Of a stretch of 64,000 nucleotides of DNA, positions 54,815-63,070 are shown in pieces; within the stretch, counting starts at the first letter, position 1; each line of letters opens with the position of its first letter. The stretch is from Leisingera aquaemixtae (lineage in GTDB: Bacteria > Pseudomonadota > Alphaproteobacteria > Rhodobacterales > Rhodobacteraceae): assembly GCF_019801145.1 (NCBI RefSeq), contig NZ_JAHVJQ010000003.1:186001-250000 (forward strand), written 5' to 3'. The translations under genes were made by a program, and so were the position numbers. Under the pieces are notes generated by a model. That model was not told where the DNA came from, did no database searches, and saw nothing but the letters and a program-made list of their open reading frames with translations.

Positions 54815-55531
54815 TCAGTTGGCCAACCGCACCCGTTTAACAGACAGGTCGCGTGACCGCATTTCGTATTGGAAGACCTGCTTTGAATACACGCCGTGTT
54901 TGATCCGGAAATGGGTCGCCTCGCGGTAGCCCTTGCCTGCCACGAAACTGTAGGTTCCGCTGATTTGCAGGCGGTCATCCAAAAACACGATTACATCAAA
55001 CCCGCCATTTCCGTCGAAATCAAAAATCACGTCCAGTTTGTACTCCGTGCCGTCCTGCCGCATGCGGTCCGGCGAGCCGCCTTTCAGGAGTGCACGGTTC
55101 TTCACGCAGTTTTTCGTCCCGCCGCTCCCGGACTTAAAGGCACTGTCAAATGTGATCTCTCCAGAGCTTTGGACTTGAATTTTCAAGGGGGGCGCGCAGC
55201 CATTTCGTCCGTCATGGATTTGCATGATGTCAAACCGCCCCGGAGGGTTTGCGCGCATCGAGACAAAAGTTTGAACGCGGTACGTCCCGCGGGTTGTTGC
55301 AGAAAAGCGTCTGGTGTTGATTTCGGCACGCTGGTTGAACGTGCCGCCGACGCAATGATTTGAACTCGTTTTGAATGTCCAGGTATTGCCGGAGCGCGTG
55401 ATTGCACCCTTGTCGGTACCGCACGAGACAGACCATTTGTTGCGCGGGCCTGCATCGGACGGAGAGGCGCTTGCGGCTGCGAGCGCGGCAGCCAGGAGGA
55501 AAAAGCCCAAAATGCCTGGAAGCCTCTGCAT
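54815..55531 (-). CDS. secreted polysaccharide lyase-like jelly-roll protein
   Basis: A 238-residue exported protein: signal peptide MQRLPGILGFFLLAAALAAASASPSDA, then a beta-rich domain whose short motifs match the PL7/heparin-lyase jelly-roll: an RAE block in FNQRAEINTRRF, QIH in FDIMQIHDGRNG, and HFRIKHGVYSKQVFQYEM in place of the YFKAGxYxQ block. The motifs line up in the order of the active-site strands of PL7 alginate lyases, so it probably cuts or binds an acidic polysaccharide outside the cell. The exact family is uncertain. GGAGGGGT stands before the ATG at 55531. The acyltransferase lies downstream on the same strand, suggesting shared work on exopolysaccharide. Confidence 0.75.
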   Translation of the reverse strand: MQRLPGILGFFLLAAALAAASASPSDAGPRNKWSVSCGTDKGAITRSGNTWTFKTSSNHCVGGTFNQRAEINTRRFSATTRGTYRVQTFVSMRANPPGRFDIMQIHDGRNGCAPPLKIQVQSSGEITFDSAFKSGSGGTKNCVKNRALLKGGSPDRMRQDGTEYKLDVIFDFDGNGGFDVIVFLDDRLQISGTYSFVAGKGYREATHFRIKHGVYSKQVFQYEMRSRDLSVKRVRLAN

Positions 55532-55696
55532 GACACCCCTCCGCTTCGAAAGCCCTGCGGCGAGTGACGCCAGGCCAGGACAGTGCAAAAACTTGTGAGG
55601 CGGCAACGTTTTCATGGTTTCTTAGTCATGAGTTCTTTCCTGCATATTACAGCATTTCCGGCGCTGGGCTCATAACTGGCTATCGCGTGCTCCACA

Positions 55697-55848
55697 GCAA
55701 AACGGCCCGCCAGATGGCGGGCCGCTCTTGTTTCTTGCTGTGCCGGTCAGGCTCAGGCCTTGATCAGGCCCATGCTTTCCAGTTTCAGCAGAACCTGATG
55801 GGCGCAGTTGTCGACGTCGACGTTTTCGGTCTCGACCGACAGTTCCGG
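55697..55848 (-). pseudogene. duplicated 3' end of sat/cysC with its terminator
   Basis: 152 bases nearly identical to 56749-56897, the last 30 codons plus terminator of the sulfate-activating gene downstream, in the same orientation. The translated end reads LSVETENVDVDNCAHQVLL and continues to the same stop, GLIKA. A few substitutions and one 3-base net indel separate the copies, so the copy is recent. No start or catalytic part is present. It sits 36 bases from the stop of the membrane-protein gene at 55884. Confidence 0.92.
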
Positions 55849-55883
55849 AGTTTACGGCTCGCAGCAAGCCCCGGCGAAATGGA

Positions 55884-56549
55884 TCATTGCAACATAGCAA
55901 TGAAAGACGGCCATTTGAGCAAATTGATCCCGGCAACCCGGACAGCGGCATAGGTCAGCACCCCGCCATACAGAAAATAGACCGGGAAGCGCCAGAGCGC
56001 GTATCGGTGAAGCGTGTAGCCGCGGAAAAACAGTCCAATCAGACCCAGCAGCGCGGACAGAAGAAAGAGAAGAAAGGCAATCAGACTGCTGCCAAGGGAA
56101 AAAAGCTCAGCTGCTTCTGTTTCGATGAACCGTGCCGCCGCAGACATGAACATAATGAGACACGCGATTGTGCCAAGAATGAAGCCGGAAAGCGAGGTGA
56201 ACGCACGCGCCCTTTTTGTGGACTGCAGCACGGGTTGCGCAATGCGTCTTTTGATTATTGCGCGCGCCACTGCAACGATCCCGGCCAGGAAAACAACATA
56301 TGCTGCAAAGCAAAGCCCAATCGACGCTGCGGTCCCTATGCTGTCTTCAATAGGTATGTAGTTCGCATTCGTGTATTTGATGGCTTGAACCCCCAGCAAC
56401 ACGACAGCCCCGCCCAAGGTCAGAAGGCCGTAGTTCGTCTTCTGCACCCGGGCCTGCTCCGTTTGCGGGATGGACAGATCAGCGGGCTGTCGCAGCGGCG
56501 GGGCGGCGTTAATGCGCTGCAAACGACTTTGAAAATCTGCTTTGGACAT
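55884..56549 (-). CDS. multi-pass membrane protein of unknown function
   Basis: A 221-residue protein with a cytoplasmic N-terminus (MSKADFQSRLQRINAAPP) and about five hydrophobic segments (YGLLTLGGAVVLLGVQAI; ASIGLCFAAYVVFLAGIVAV; LSGFILGTIACLIMFMSA; LIAFLLFLLSALLGLIGLFF; FPVYFLYGGVLTYAAVRVAG). I do not recognise a family. ATG at 56549 is preferred to a longer frame reaching 56765. It lies between the sat/cysC gene and a partial copy of that gene's end, so it seems to be a cargo gene, and base composition is lower in GC than the flanks. Confidence 0.6.
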   Translation of the reverse strand: MSKADFQSRLQRINAAPPLRQPADLSIPQTEQARVQKTNYGLLTLGGAVVLLGVQAIKYTNANYIPIEDSIGTAASIGLCFAAYVVFLAGIVAVARAIIKRRIAQPVLQSTKRARAFTSLSGFILGTIACLIMFMSAAARFIETEAAELFSLGSSLIAFLLFLLSALLGLIGLFFRGYTLHRYALWRFPVYFLYGGVLTYAAVRVAGINLLKWPSFIAMLQ

Positions 56550-56750
56550 AAGGCGAGTCTCTAAGGTTCGTAATGGAAACGCTGCCGCCGGTTTGCCTCG
56601 AAAATATGGCGGAAATTGGCCGGAGACAGAGGCCGTTCGAGAGGTGCGGGCTATCGTCGGCTTTTTAATTGCCAGTGGTGCAGGCGCTGCCCGCCGAGCC
56701 AAATAGGGCAGTGGTGTGGCGGCTCGGAATGCCTCCGGTCTGACAAACGC

Positions 56751-56778
56751 AAAACGGCCCGCCAATTGGCGGGCCGCT
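56751..56778 (-). terminator. Rho-independent terminator of sat/cysC
   Basis: A perfect 22-base palindrome with arms CGGCCCGCCAA/TTGGCGGGCCG, then TTTTGCG on the minus strand, 24 bases after the gene stop. The same structure occurs in the ghost copy near 55700-55728. Confidence 0.88.
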
Positions 56779-56801
56779 GTTGTTTCATGCCGGCGTCAGG
56801 C

Positions 56802-58877
56802 TCAGGCCTTGATCAGGCCCATGCTTTCCAGTTTCAGCAGAACCTGGTGGGCGCAGTTGTCGACGTCGACGTTTTCAGTCTCGACCGACAGTTCCGGGTT
56901 GACCGGCACGTCGTAGGGGTCGGAGATGCCGGTGAACTCCTTGATCTTGCCTTCGCGGGCCAGCTTGTAGAGGCCCTTGCGGTCGCGGCGCTCGCATTCC
57001 TCGATCGAGGTGGCGACGTGCACTTCGACAAAGGCGCCGAACTGCTCGATGTCCTCGCGCACGGCGCGGCGGGTGGTCGCGTAGGGCGCGATCGGGGCGC
57101 AGATGGCGATGCCGCCGTTCTTGGTGATCTCGGAGGCGACATAGCCGATGCGGCGGATGTTGAGGTCGCGGTGCTCTTTCGAGAAGCCCAGCTCGCTCGA
57201 CAGGTTCTTACGCACGATGTCGCCGTCCAGCAGGGTCACGGGGCGGCCGCCCATTTCCATCAGCTTGACCATCAGAGCGTTTGCAATGGTGGATTTGCCG
57301 GAGCCGGAGAAGCCGGTGAAGAACACGGTGAAGCCCTGCTTGGAGCGCGGCGGCTTGGTCTTGCGCAGCTCGGCAACCACCTCGGGGAAGGAGAACCACT
57401 CGGGGATCTCCAGGCCTTCGGCCAGGCGGCGGCGCAGTTCGGTGCCGGAGATGTTCAGGATGGTGACGTTGTCGCGGTCTGCGATCTCGTCGTTCGGCTC
57501 GTACTGGGCGCGCTCCTGCACATAGACCATGTGTTTGAAGTCGACCATTTCGATGCCCATTTCACCCTGGAACTCGCGGAACAGGTCCTGCGCGTCATAG
57601 GGGCCATAGAAATCTTCGCCGGCGGAGTTCTTGCCGGGGCCTGCGTGGTCGCGGCCGACGATGAAATGGGTGCAGCCGTGGTTCTTGCGGATCAGGCCGT
57701 GCCAGACCGCCTCGCGCGGGCCGGCCATGCGCATCGCCAGGTTCAGCAGCGACATGGAGGTGGTGGCGGCCGGGTATTTGTCCAGGACGGCTTCGTAGCA
57801 GCGCACGCGGGTGAAGTGGTCGACGTCGCCCGGCTTGGTCATGCCGACCACCGGATGGATCAGCAGGTTGGCCTGGGCTTCGCGGGCGGCGCGGAAGGTC
57901 AGCTCCTGGTGGGCGCGGTGCAGCGGGTTGCGGGTCTGGAAGGCGACAACCTTGTTCCAACCCAGCTTGCGGAAGTAGGCGCGCAGCTCGTTCGGGGTGT
58001 CGCGGCGGCCGCGGAAGTCATAGTGGACGGGCTGCTGGATACCGGTGACCGGGCCGCCCAGGTAGACCTTGCCCGCGGTGTTGTGCAGGTAGTTCACCGC
58101 CGGGTGGGCGTCGTCGTCGGCGCCGAACACCTTCTCCGCCTCGCGCGCCTTGTTCGGCAGCCAGTTGTCGGTGACGGTCATGGTGGCGAGGATCACGCCT
58201 TCCTGGTCGCGCAGGGCAATGTCCTGGCCCGCTTCCAGCTTGGACGCGAAGTCTTCGGAGACGTCCAGGGTGATCGGCATCGGCCACAGAGAGCCGTCGG
58301 TCAGGCGCATGGTGTCGACGACGCTGTTGTAGTCGGCCTCGGACAGGAAGCCCTTGAGCGGGTTGAAGCCGCCGTTCATCAGCAGTTCCAGGTCGCAGAT
58401 CTGGCGCGGGGTCAGGTCCCAGCTGACCAGGTCGGCTGCTTCGACCTTCAGTTTCTGGGCGCTTTCGTAGGAGACATAAAGCTCAGGGATGGGAGCCAGG
58501 TTGCTTTGCATCGGATGGGTCCTGTGTTTGAGAGGGGGGAGGCCGCTAGCGGAGCCGGTGAGTTCCGCATGCAGCGCGTTGTATTCTGCGAGCTTGCGGG
58601 CGAGGAATTGATCGGTGAGCCGCACTTTTTCCGCAGCGCCGCGGGTGGTCAGCGTATAGGCGAACCGCTGCCGCTTGTCGGGGCCGGGGCGGGCGCTGAC
58701 GGTGATCAGGCCGCCCTCTGCCGCCAGCCGCAGCTGGGTGTTGAGCCGCCCCAGCGAAATCCCCAGCGCCGCAGCCGTCACCCGCTGCGAGGCGTCCGGC
58801 GCCGCGTCGAGCTGGCGCAGGAGGCGGAAGAGCAGGTCTTCCTCGTCCGGGGTGGAAAGGGTCGCGGTTTCAGGCAC
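56802..58877 (-). CDS. fusion of MarR-like EPS regulator domain, ATP sulfurylase and APS kinase
   Basis: One open frame of 691 residues. Residues 1-110 form a winged helix resembling the EPS-associated MarR family (LFRLLRQLDAAPDASQRVTA, GISLGRLNTQLRLAAEGGL, YTLTTRGAAEKVRL, ARKLAEYNALHAEL). Residues about 123-520 are ATP sulfurylase (FQTRNPLHRAHQELTF, VGRDHAGPG). Residues about 525-691 are APS kinase (FTGFSGSGKSTIANALM, VTLLDGDIVRKNLS). Sat/CysC enzymes make PAPS from sulfate. No stop separates the parts; MQSNLAPIPEL at 58511 could be a second start with CAGGA upstream. Start GTG 58877 has a poor ribosome binding site. The fusion is the odd point here. Confidence 0.85.
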   Translation of the reverse strand: MPETATLSTPDEEDLLFRLLRQLDAAPDASQRVTAAALGISLGRLNTQLRLAAEGGLITVSARPGPDKRQRFAYTLTTRGAAEKVRLTDQFLARKLAEYNALHAELTGSASGLPPLKHRTHPMQSNLAPIPELYVSYESAQKLKVEAADLVSWDLTPRQICDLELLMNGGFNPLKGFLSEADYNSVVDTMRLTDGSLWPMPITLDVSEDFASKLEAGQDIALRDQEGVILATMTVTDNWLPNKAREAEKVFGADDDAHPAVNYLHNTAGKVYLGGPVTGIQQPVHYDFRGRRDTPNELRAYFRKLGWNKVVAFQTRNPLHRAHQELTFRAAREAQANLLIHPVVGMTKPGDVDHFTRVRCYEAVLDKYPAATTSMSLLNLAMRMAGPREAVWHGLIRKNHGCTHFIVGRDHAGPGKNSAGEDFYGPYDAQDLFREFQGEMGIEMVDFKHMVYVQERAQYEPNDEIADRDNVTILNISGTELRRRLAEGLEIPEWFSFPEVVAELRKTKPPRSKQGFTVFFTGFSGSGKSTIANALMVKLMEMGGRPVTLLDGDIVRKNLSSELGFSKEHRDLNIRRIGYVASEITKNGGIAICAPIAPYATTRRAVREDIEQFGAFVEVHVATSIEECERRDRKGLYKLAREGKIKEFTGISDPYDVPVNPELSVETENVDVDNCAHQVLLKLESMGLIKA

Positions 58878-58909
58878 GGTTTCAGGCAGCAGTCAGCAGG
58901 TCAAAGTGT

Positions 58910-58923
58910 GTTCACGCGTGAAC
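58910..58923. promoter_or_regulatory. palindrome upstream of the sat/cysC fusion
   Basis: GTTCACGCGTGAAC is a perfect 14-base palindrome 33 bases before the start of the fusion gene. It has the form of a MarR or other dimeric regulator site and may be used by the winged-helix part of the fusion protein itself. Confidence 0.5.
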
Positions 58924-59110
58924 GCATTGCATGGTTCGGCCCGGATGCAAAGGGTGAATTGCCGAGAATTGGCGATTTTTTGCTGCGTTGCAGGGCTGCC
59001 ACGGATGCGGCGGCGGGGGCGGTTGTCCGCCATTTGCCGGCTGCGCCGGATGGCTGGCGCGGGGCGGGGGCGTTGCGGGAAACATTCGTTTTGCGCGGCG
59101 GGCCGGGCGC

Positions 59111-60790
59111 CTAATTCTGTTCTCCGGCCAGGGTCCGCGGCAGCGCCGCCGCATGGGCCACCGGCAGGGCGGCCAGCGGCCGCGAAACGCCGCGCAGCTG
59201 GAAGGTTTGCAGCGGCAGGCGGGCTGAGTCGTAGCCGGCCGCGTCCAGCACCCGGGCGGAAATCAGCAGTTCGACGCCCAGTTCCTTGGTCTTGGCTTCC
59301 AGCCGGCTGGCGGCGTTGACGCTGCCGCCGATGATGGTGCGCGGCGCGTGGCCTGCGCTGCCGATCTCGCCCAGCACCAGCTCGCCCAGATGCACGCCGA
59401 TGCCGATGCGGATTTCCGGCTCGCCGTCCGCGGCCAGCTGCGCGTTGAACTCCTGCAGCGCGCTGCCGATGGCGGCGGCGGCCTCCAGCGCGGCCTCGGC
59501 CGAACGGGCCGGGGCGGGGGCCTCGAACAGGGCCAGCAGCCCGTCGCCCAGGTATTTGTCGACGGTGCCGCCGCAGCTGGTGATGGCGGGCACGATGGCG
59601 TCGAAGAAGCGGTTCAGCAGGAACACCACGTCATAGGGCAGCTGGCCGGCGGCGCGGGCGGTGAAGCCGCGGATGTCGAGGAACAGAATGGCCAGCTGCT
59701 GTTCTGTGCCCTGGCTGGCATGGGCGCGGCCCTTGCGGCCGTCGGGGCGGAACATGCGGGTGACGGTGAGCGGCGCCTGCGGGCGGATCTGGCAGGCGAG
59801 CCGCATGTTGGCGGGCGCCTGGACCCGGGCCAGGCTGCGGGCCTCGGGCGGGGCGGGCGGCGGCAGGGTCTCGCCGCCCTGATCCACCACCACCCGGCAA
59901 GTGGTGCAGCGCCCCTTGCCGCCGCAAAGCGAGGTGTGCTGGACGCCGCCCGCGTGCGACATCTCCAGCAGCGTCATGCCGCGCTCGGCGCGGATCTCGG
60001 GGCCGAAGGCGTAGCGGATGGCGACCGCCCGGCGGCGGCGCACAAGCTTGCGGAGGATAAAGGCGGCAGCGGTGAGGCTGAGCAGCAGGAGAAAGATGGC
60101 GAGCCACAGGCGCTCAGCCTCGAACAGTTCGGCAAAGGCCTGCTGGCTGGGCCAGTTGAAATCCTCCATCAGGGCGGCGCGTTCGGTGCCCTCGACGAAC
60201 AGGCCGTGGATGCGGCGGCCCTCGGTCAGGAAGCCGGCGAGGGCGAAGCCGGGGATGAACACCGCAAGCCCCGCCATCCAGGGGATCAGCGGGCGCCACC
60301 AGCGGGTGAGCCGCAGCCAGTAGTGCAGCCCCATGCAGCCGTGGATCCAGACCGCCAGCAGCAAGAGGCTTTGCTGCCAGGCCTCGGGCGAGGCCCACAT
60401 CAGCACGATCTGATAGGGGTACTCGTCATTGACGCCGTAGATTTCGTGCGAGTAGCGGGTGAAGACCACATGCGCCAGCAGCTGCAGCGGGATCAGCAGG
60501 CCGAGCACGGTCTGCAGCGCCTCGCCCCAGCGCATTTTGAGCGTCCGCCGCTTGGCCAGATTCCAGAGCGCCAGGCCCGGATGCAGGATTAGCGCGGCAT
60601 AGAGGATCAGGCTGCCCGGCAGGCTGCGGGTGATGACCTGCCGCGCGTCCTGGAAGTCATCCATCCATTCCGGCGACAGCAGCCCCAGGCCGATGTTGAT
60701 GAAGTGAAAGAAGGCATAGGCCAGCAGCACCAGCCCGGTGGTGATCCGGGTGCGGGTGATCCAGTTGCCCTGCCAGAGCGCGCTTGCCAC
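59111..60790 (-). CDS. membrane ferredoxin-linked class III adenylate cyclase
   Basis: A 559-residue protein of three parts. Residues 1-255 hold about six helices with a cytochrome-b-like look, including His residues in TTGLVLLAYAFFHFINIGLG, LLAHVVFTRYSHE and WIHGCMGLHYWLRL that could ligate haem. Residues about 265-345 are a 2Fe-2S ferredoxin domain (TSLCGGKGRCTTCRV, then a later Cys in MRLACQI). Residues about 365-540 are a class III cyclase (AILFLDIRGFTARAAG, GGTVDKYLGDGLLALFEAP, RIGIGVHLGELVLGEIGS, GGSVNAASRLEA). It should make cAMP in response to redox state. Start GTG 60790 has AGGAGGA upstream. Confidence 0.88.
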   Translation of the reverse strand: MASALWQGNWITRTRITTGLVLLAYAFFHFINIGLGLLSPEWMDDFQDARQVITRSLPGSLILYAALILHPGLALWNLAKRRTLKMRWGEALQTVLGLLIPLQLLAHVVFTRYSHEIYGVNDEYPYQIVLMWASPEAWQQSLLLLAVWIHGCMGLHYWLRLTRWWRPLIPWMAGLAVFIPGFALAGFLTEGRRIHGLFVEGTERAALMEDFNWPSQQAFAELFEAERLWLAIFLLLLSLTAAAFILRKLVRRRRAVAIRYAFGPEIRAERGMTLLEMSHAGGVQHTSLCGGKGRCTTCRVVVDQGGETLPPPAPPEARSLARVQAPANMRLACQIRPQAPLTVTRMFRPDGRKGRAHASQGTEQQLAILFLDIRGFTARAAGQLPYDVVFLLNRFFDAIVPAITSCGGTVDKYLGDGLLALFEAPAPARSAEAALEAAAAIGSALQEFNAQLAADGEPEIRIGIGVHLGELVLGEIGSAGHAPRTIIGGSVNAASRLEAKTKELGVELLISARVLDAAGYDSARLPLQTFQLRGVSRPLAALPVAHAAALPRTLAGEQN

Positions 60791-60870
60791 CCCGGTCCTC
60801 CTGTTCGCGGTTTCCGGGATGCAGACTGCGGGGCGGCGGGGCCGGGGTCAATGGCGGGTTTCGGGCGGGT

Positions 60871-61209
60871 TCAGCCCTCCAGCTCCCAGCCGTCGGGGGC
60901 AAAACCGCGGGAGAGGGCGGCGCGGGTGGCGACTTCCTCGCCGATCCAGATGCCGGTGGCAGAGATGATCTGGTCCGGCAGGGTGGCGGCCAGATAGGGG
61001 CTGCCGCCTTCGGCCTCATCAGCGCTGACCCAGCTGCAGCTGTAGCCCTCGCGGCTCAGCTCCTCGGCCAGCGGGCGCCAGTCGGCGCCAGTGCGGGCGG
61101 GGACGAAGAAATAATCCACGTCCGCCACCTCCGGCAGGCCGTGTTCGGCCTGCAGATCGTTGAATGCCGCAACGGTTCCGGCCCGCTGCGCGTCGAAATC
61201 GTGCGGCAT
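60871..61209 (-). CDS. RraB-like (RNase E inhibitor family) protein
   Basis: A 112-residue acidic protein: VDYFFVPARTGADWRPLAEELSR, YSCSWVSADE and a C-terminus FAPDGWELEG. The fold and the ending resemble the RraB family (PF06877), regulators that bind RNase E. Whether this protein inhibits RNase E is not known. It is adjacent to trxB, five bases after that gene's stop, and is probably co-transcribed with it. Confidence 0.65.
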   Translation of the reverse strand: MPHDFDAQRAGTVAAFNDLQAEHGLPEVADVDYFFVPARTGADWRPLAEELSREGYSCSWVSADEAEGGSPYLAATLPDQIISATGIWIGEEVATRAALSRGFAPDGWELEG

Positions 61210-61214
61210 CCCGG

Positions 61215-62156
61215 TTACTCCTGCTCGGCCAGGAAGCGTTCGGCGTCCAGCGCCGCCATGCAGCCCATGCCGGCCGAGGTGACCGCCTGGCGGTACTTGT
61301 GGTCGGTCAGGTCGCCGGCGGCGTAGATGCCGGGGATCGAGGTCTCGGTGGAGCCGGGCTTCACCTTGACATAGCCGCCGTTGTGCAGCTCCAGCACGTC
61401 CTTGACCAGCTCGTTGGCGGGGGCGTGGCCGATGGCGACAAAGACGCCCTTGCAGGGGATTTCCTTGACTTCGCCGGTCTGCACGTTCTTGACCACGACG
61501 CCCTCGACCCCCAGCGGGTTGTCGGTGCCGACGACCTCTTCGAGGGTGTGGAACCACAGGGTTTCGATCTTTTCGTTCTTGAACAGGCGGTCCTGCAGGA
61601 TCTTCTCGGCGCGCAGCTCGTCGCGGCGGTGGATCAGCGTCACCTTGGAGGCGAAGTTGGTGAGGAACAGCGCCTCCTCCACGGCGGTGTTGCCGCCGCC
61701 GATCACCACGATCTCCTGGCCGCGGTAGAAGAAGCCGTCGCAGGTGGCGCAAGCCGAGACGCCGAAGCCCTTGAACTTCTCTTCCGATTCCAGGCCCAGC
61801 CACTTGGCGCGGGCGCCGGTCGCCAGGATCACCGCGTCAGCGGTGTAGGTGGTGCCGCTGTCGGCCTTGGCCACAAACGGGCGGGCGGAGGTGTCGAGCG
61901 AGGTGATGTAGTCGCCGATCACTTCGCAGCCCATCGCCTGGGCGTGCTCCTGCATCTTGATCATCAGGTCGGGGCCCTGCACCTCGGTGAAGCCGGGGTA
62001 GTTCTCGACCTCGGTGGTGGTGGTCAGCTGGCCGCCGGGCTCGATCCCCTGGACCAGGACCGGTTCCAGCATGGCCCGGGCGGCATAGACCCCCGCGGTA
62101 TAGCCGGCAGGCCCGGAGCCGATGATCAGAACCTTGGTGTGGCGCGTCTCGCTCAT
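61215..62156 (-). CDS. trxB: thioredoxin-disulfide reductase
   Basis: A 313-residue class II flavoenzyme: [35 protein letters not shown], the redox pair in [14 protein letters not shown] (CATC), [17 protein letters not shown] and [20 protein letters not shown]. It reduces thioredoxin with NADPH in the cytoplasm and thereby supports sulfate reduction, among other things. The start position follows from the reading frame, giving the family start [11 protein letters not shown]. It lies divergent to the Lrp gene. Confidence 0.96.
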   Translation of the reverse strand: MSETRHTKVLIIGSGPAGYTAGVYAARAMLEPVLVQGIEPGGQLTTTTEVENYPGFTEVQGPDLMIKMQEHAQAMGCEVIGDYITSLDTSARPFVAKADSGTTYTADAVILATGARAKWLGLESEEKFKGFGVSACATCDGFFYRGQEIVVIGGGNTAVEEALFLTNFASKVTLIHRRDELRAEKILQDRLFKNEKIETLWFHTLEEVVGTDNPLGVEGVVVKNVQTGEVKEIPCKGVFVAIGHAPANELVKDVLELHNGGYVKVKPGSTETSIPGIYAAGDLTDHKYRQAVTSAGMGCMAALDAERFLAEQE

Positions 62157-62327
62157 GTGTGTTCCCCACGTAATGCAGCCTGGCGGGCTTGCCGCCGTCA
62201 GGCAATGCATATAGCGGCAGGACCCGCAGGCTTAAACCCCCGGCTGTCATCCCTGGCGCGGTATGCCGCGGGATGCGGTTTTGCGGCGGCAGGGCGGATT
62301 TGTGGCTTGCGCGCCCGCTCTGCAAAG

Positions 62328-62358
62328 AATATTGCGCGGCGATGAAACAATATTGCGC
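62328..62358. promoter_or_regulatory. direct repeat near the Lrp gene
   Basis: AATATTGCGC occurs at 62328-62337 and again at 62349-62358, exactly 21 bases apart (two helical turns). The copies lie 50 to 80 bases before the lrp start. A likely binding array of the Lrp/AsnC protein for self-control. Confidence 0.55.
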
Positions 62359-62408
62359 AGCCCGGCGGCGGTGCTATAAGAAACGCAAAGTTCACAGGAG
62401 TTTCCGGC

Positions 62409-62909
62409 ATGGTCACAACCCGTCTTGATCCGATTGATCGCAAGATTTTGTCGGAGCTTCAGGCCGATGGGCGGATGACCAACGTGGAGCTGGCCAAGCG
62501 GGTCGGCATTTCCGCACCGCCCTGCCTGCGCCGGGTGCGGGCGCTGGAGGAGGCCGGTCTGATTCACGGCTACCACGCGGATGTGAACGCGCGCGAGCTG
62601 GGGTTCGAGGTGCAGGTCTTTGCCATGGTGGGGCTGGAGAGCCAGGCCGAGGCGGAGCTGAGCGCCTTTGAGGAGAAATGCCGCAGCTGGCCGCTGGTGC
62701 GCGAGTGCCACATGCTGAACGGCGAGGTGGATTTCATCCTGAAATGCGTCTCCCCCGATCTCAGCACCTTCCAGAGCTTCCTGACCGGCGATCTGCTGAC
62801 CACCCCGAATGTGGCCAGCGTCAAGACCTCGCTGGTGATCCGCGGCGCCAAGGATGAGCCCGGCGTGCCGTTTGAGGTGCTGGAGGAGCGGCTGGCGCGC
62901 GAGGCCTGA
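62409..62909 (+). CDS. Lrp/AsnC family transcriptional regulator
   Basis: A 166-residue regulator. Residues 1-65 form the winged helix (LDPIDRKILSELQADGRMTNVELAKRVGIS, PPCLRRVRALEEAG), residues 75-150 the RAM ligand domain (VQVFAMVGLES, VRECHMLNGEVDFILKC). It is close to global Lrp in wording, including HGYHADVN. The site of action may include its own promoter. GGAG precedes the ATG at 62409. Divergent to trxB. Confidence 0.92.
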   Translation: MVTTRLDPIDRKILSELQADGRMTNVELAKRVGISAPPCLRRVRALEEAGLIHGYHADVNARELGFEVQVFAMVGLESQAEAELSAFEEKCRSWPLVRECHMLNGEVDFILKCVSPDLSTFQSFLTGDLLTTPNVASVKTSLVIRGAKDEPGVPFEVLEERLAREA

Positions 62910-63070
62910 GCCAAAGCCGCTGCCGGCAGGCTGCCCGTTCCGGGGGCTGATGCCCCGCATCTTGATCCAAGTCATTGACAGAACGGGGAAACCCGGGATG
63001 CTGGTAAGGCGGGGCTTGCCGGTGCAATCGGTTTGAGCCGGCCGTTGTTCCGCCGACTGGAGGTGCGGCG

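Noticed and set aside
56616..59114. An 832-codon open frame on the plus strand opposite sat/cysC
   Set aside because: It is antisense to a fully conserved enzyme gene and runs through its terminator; the product is a shadow of high-GC codon use.
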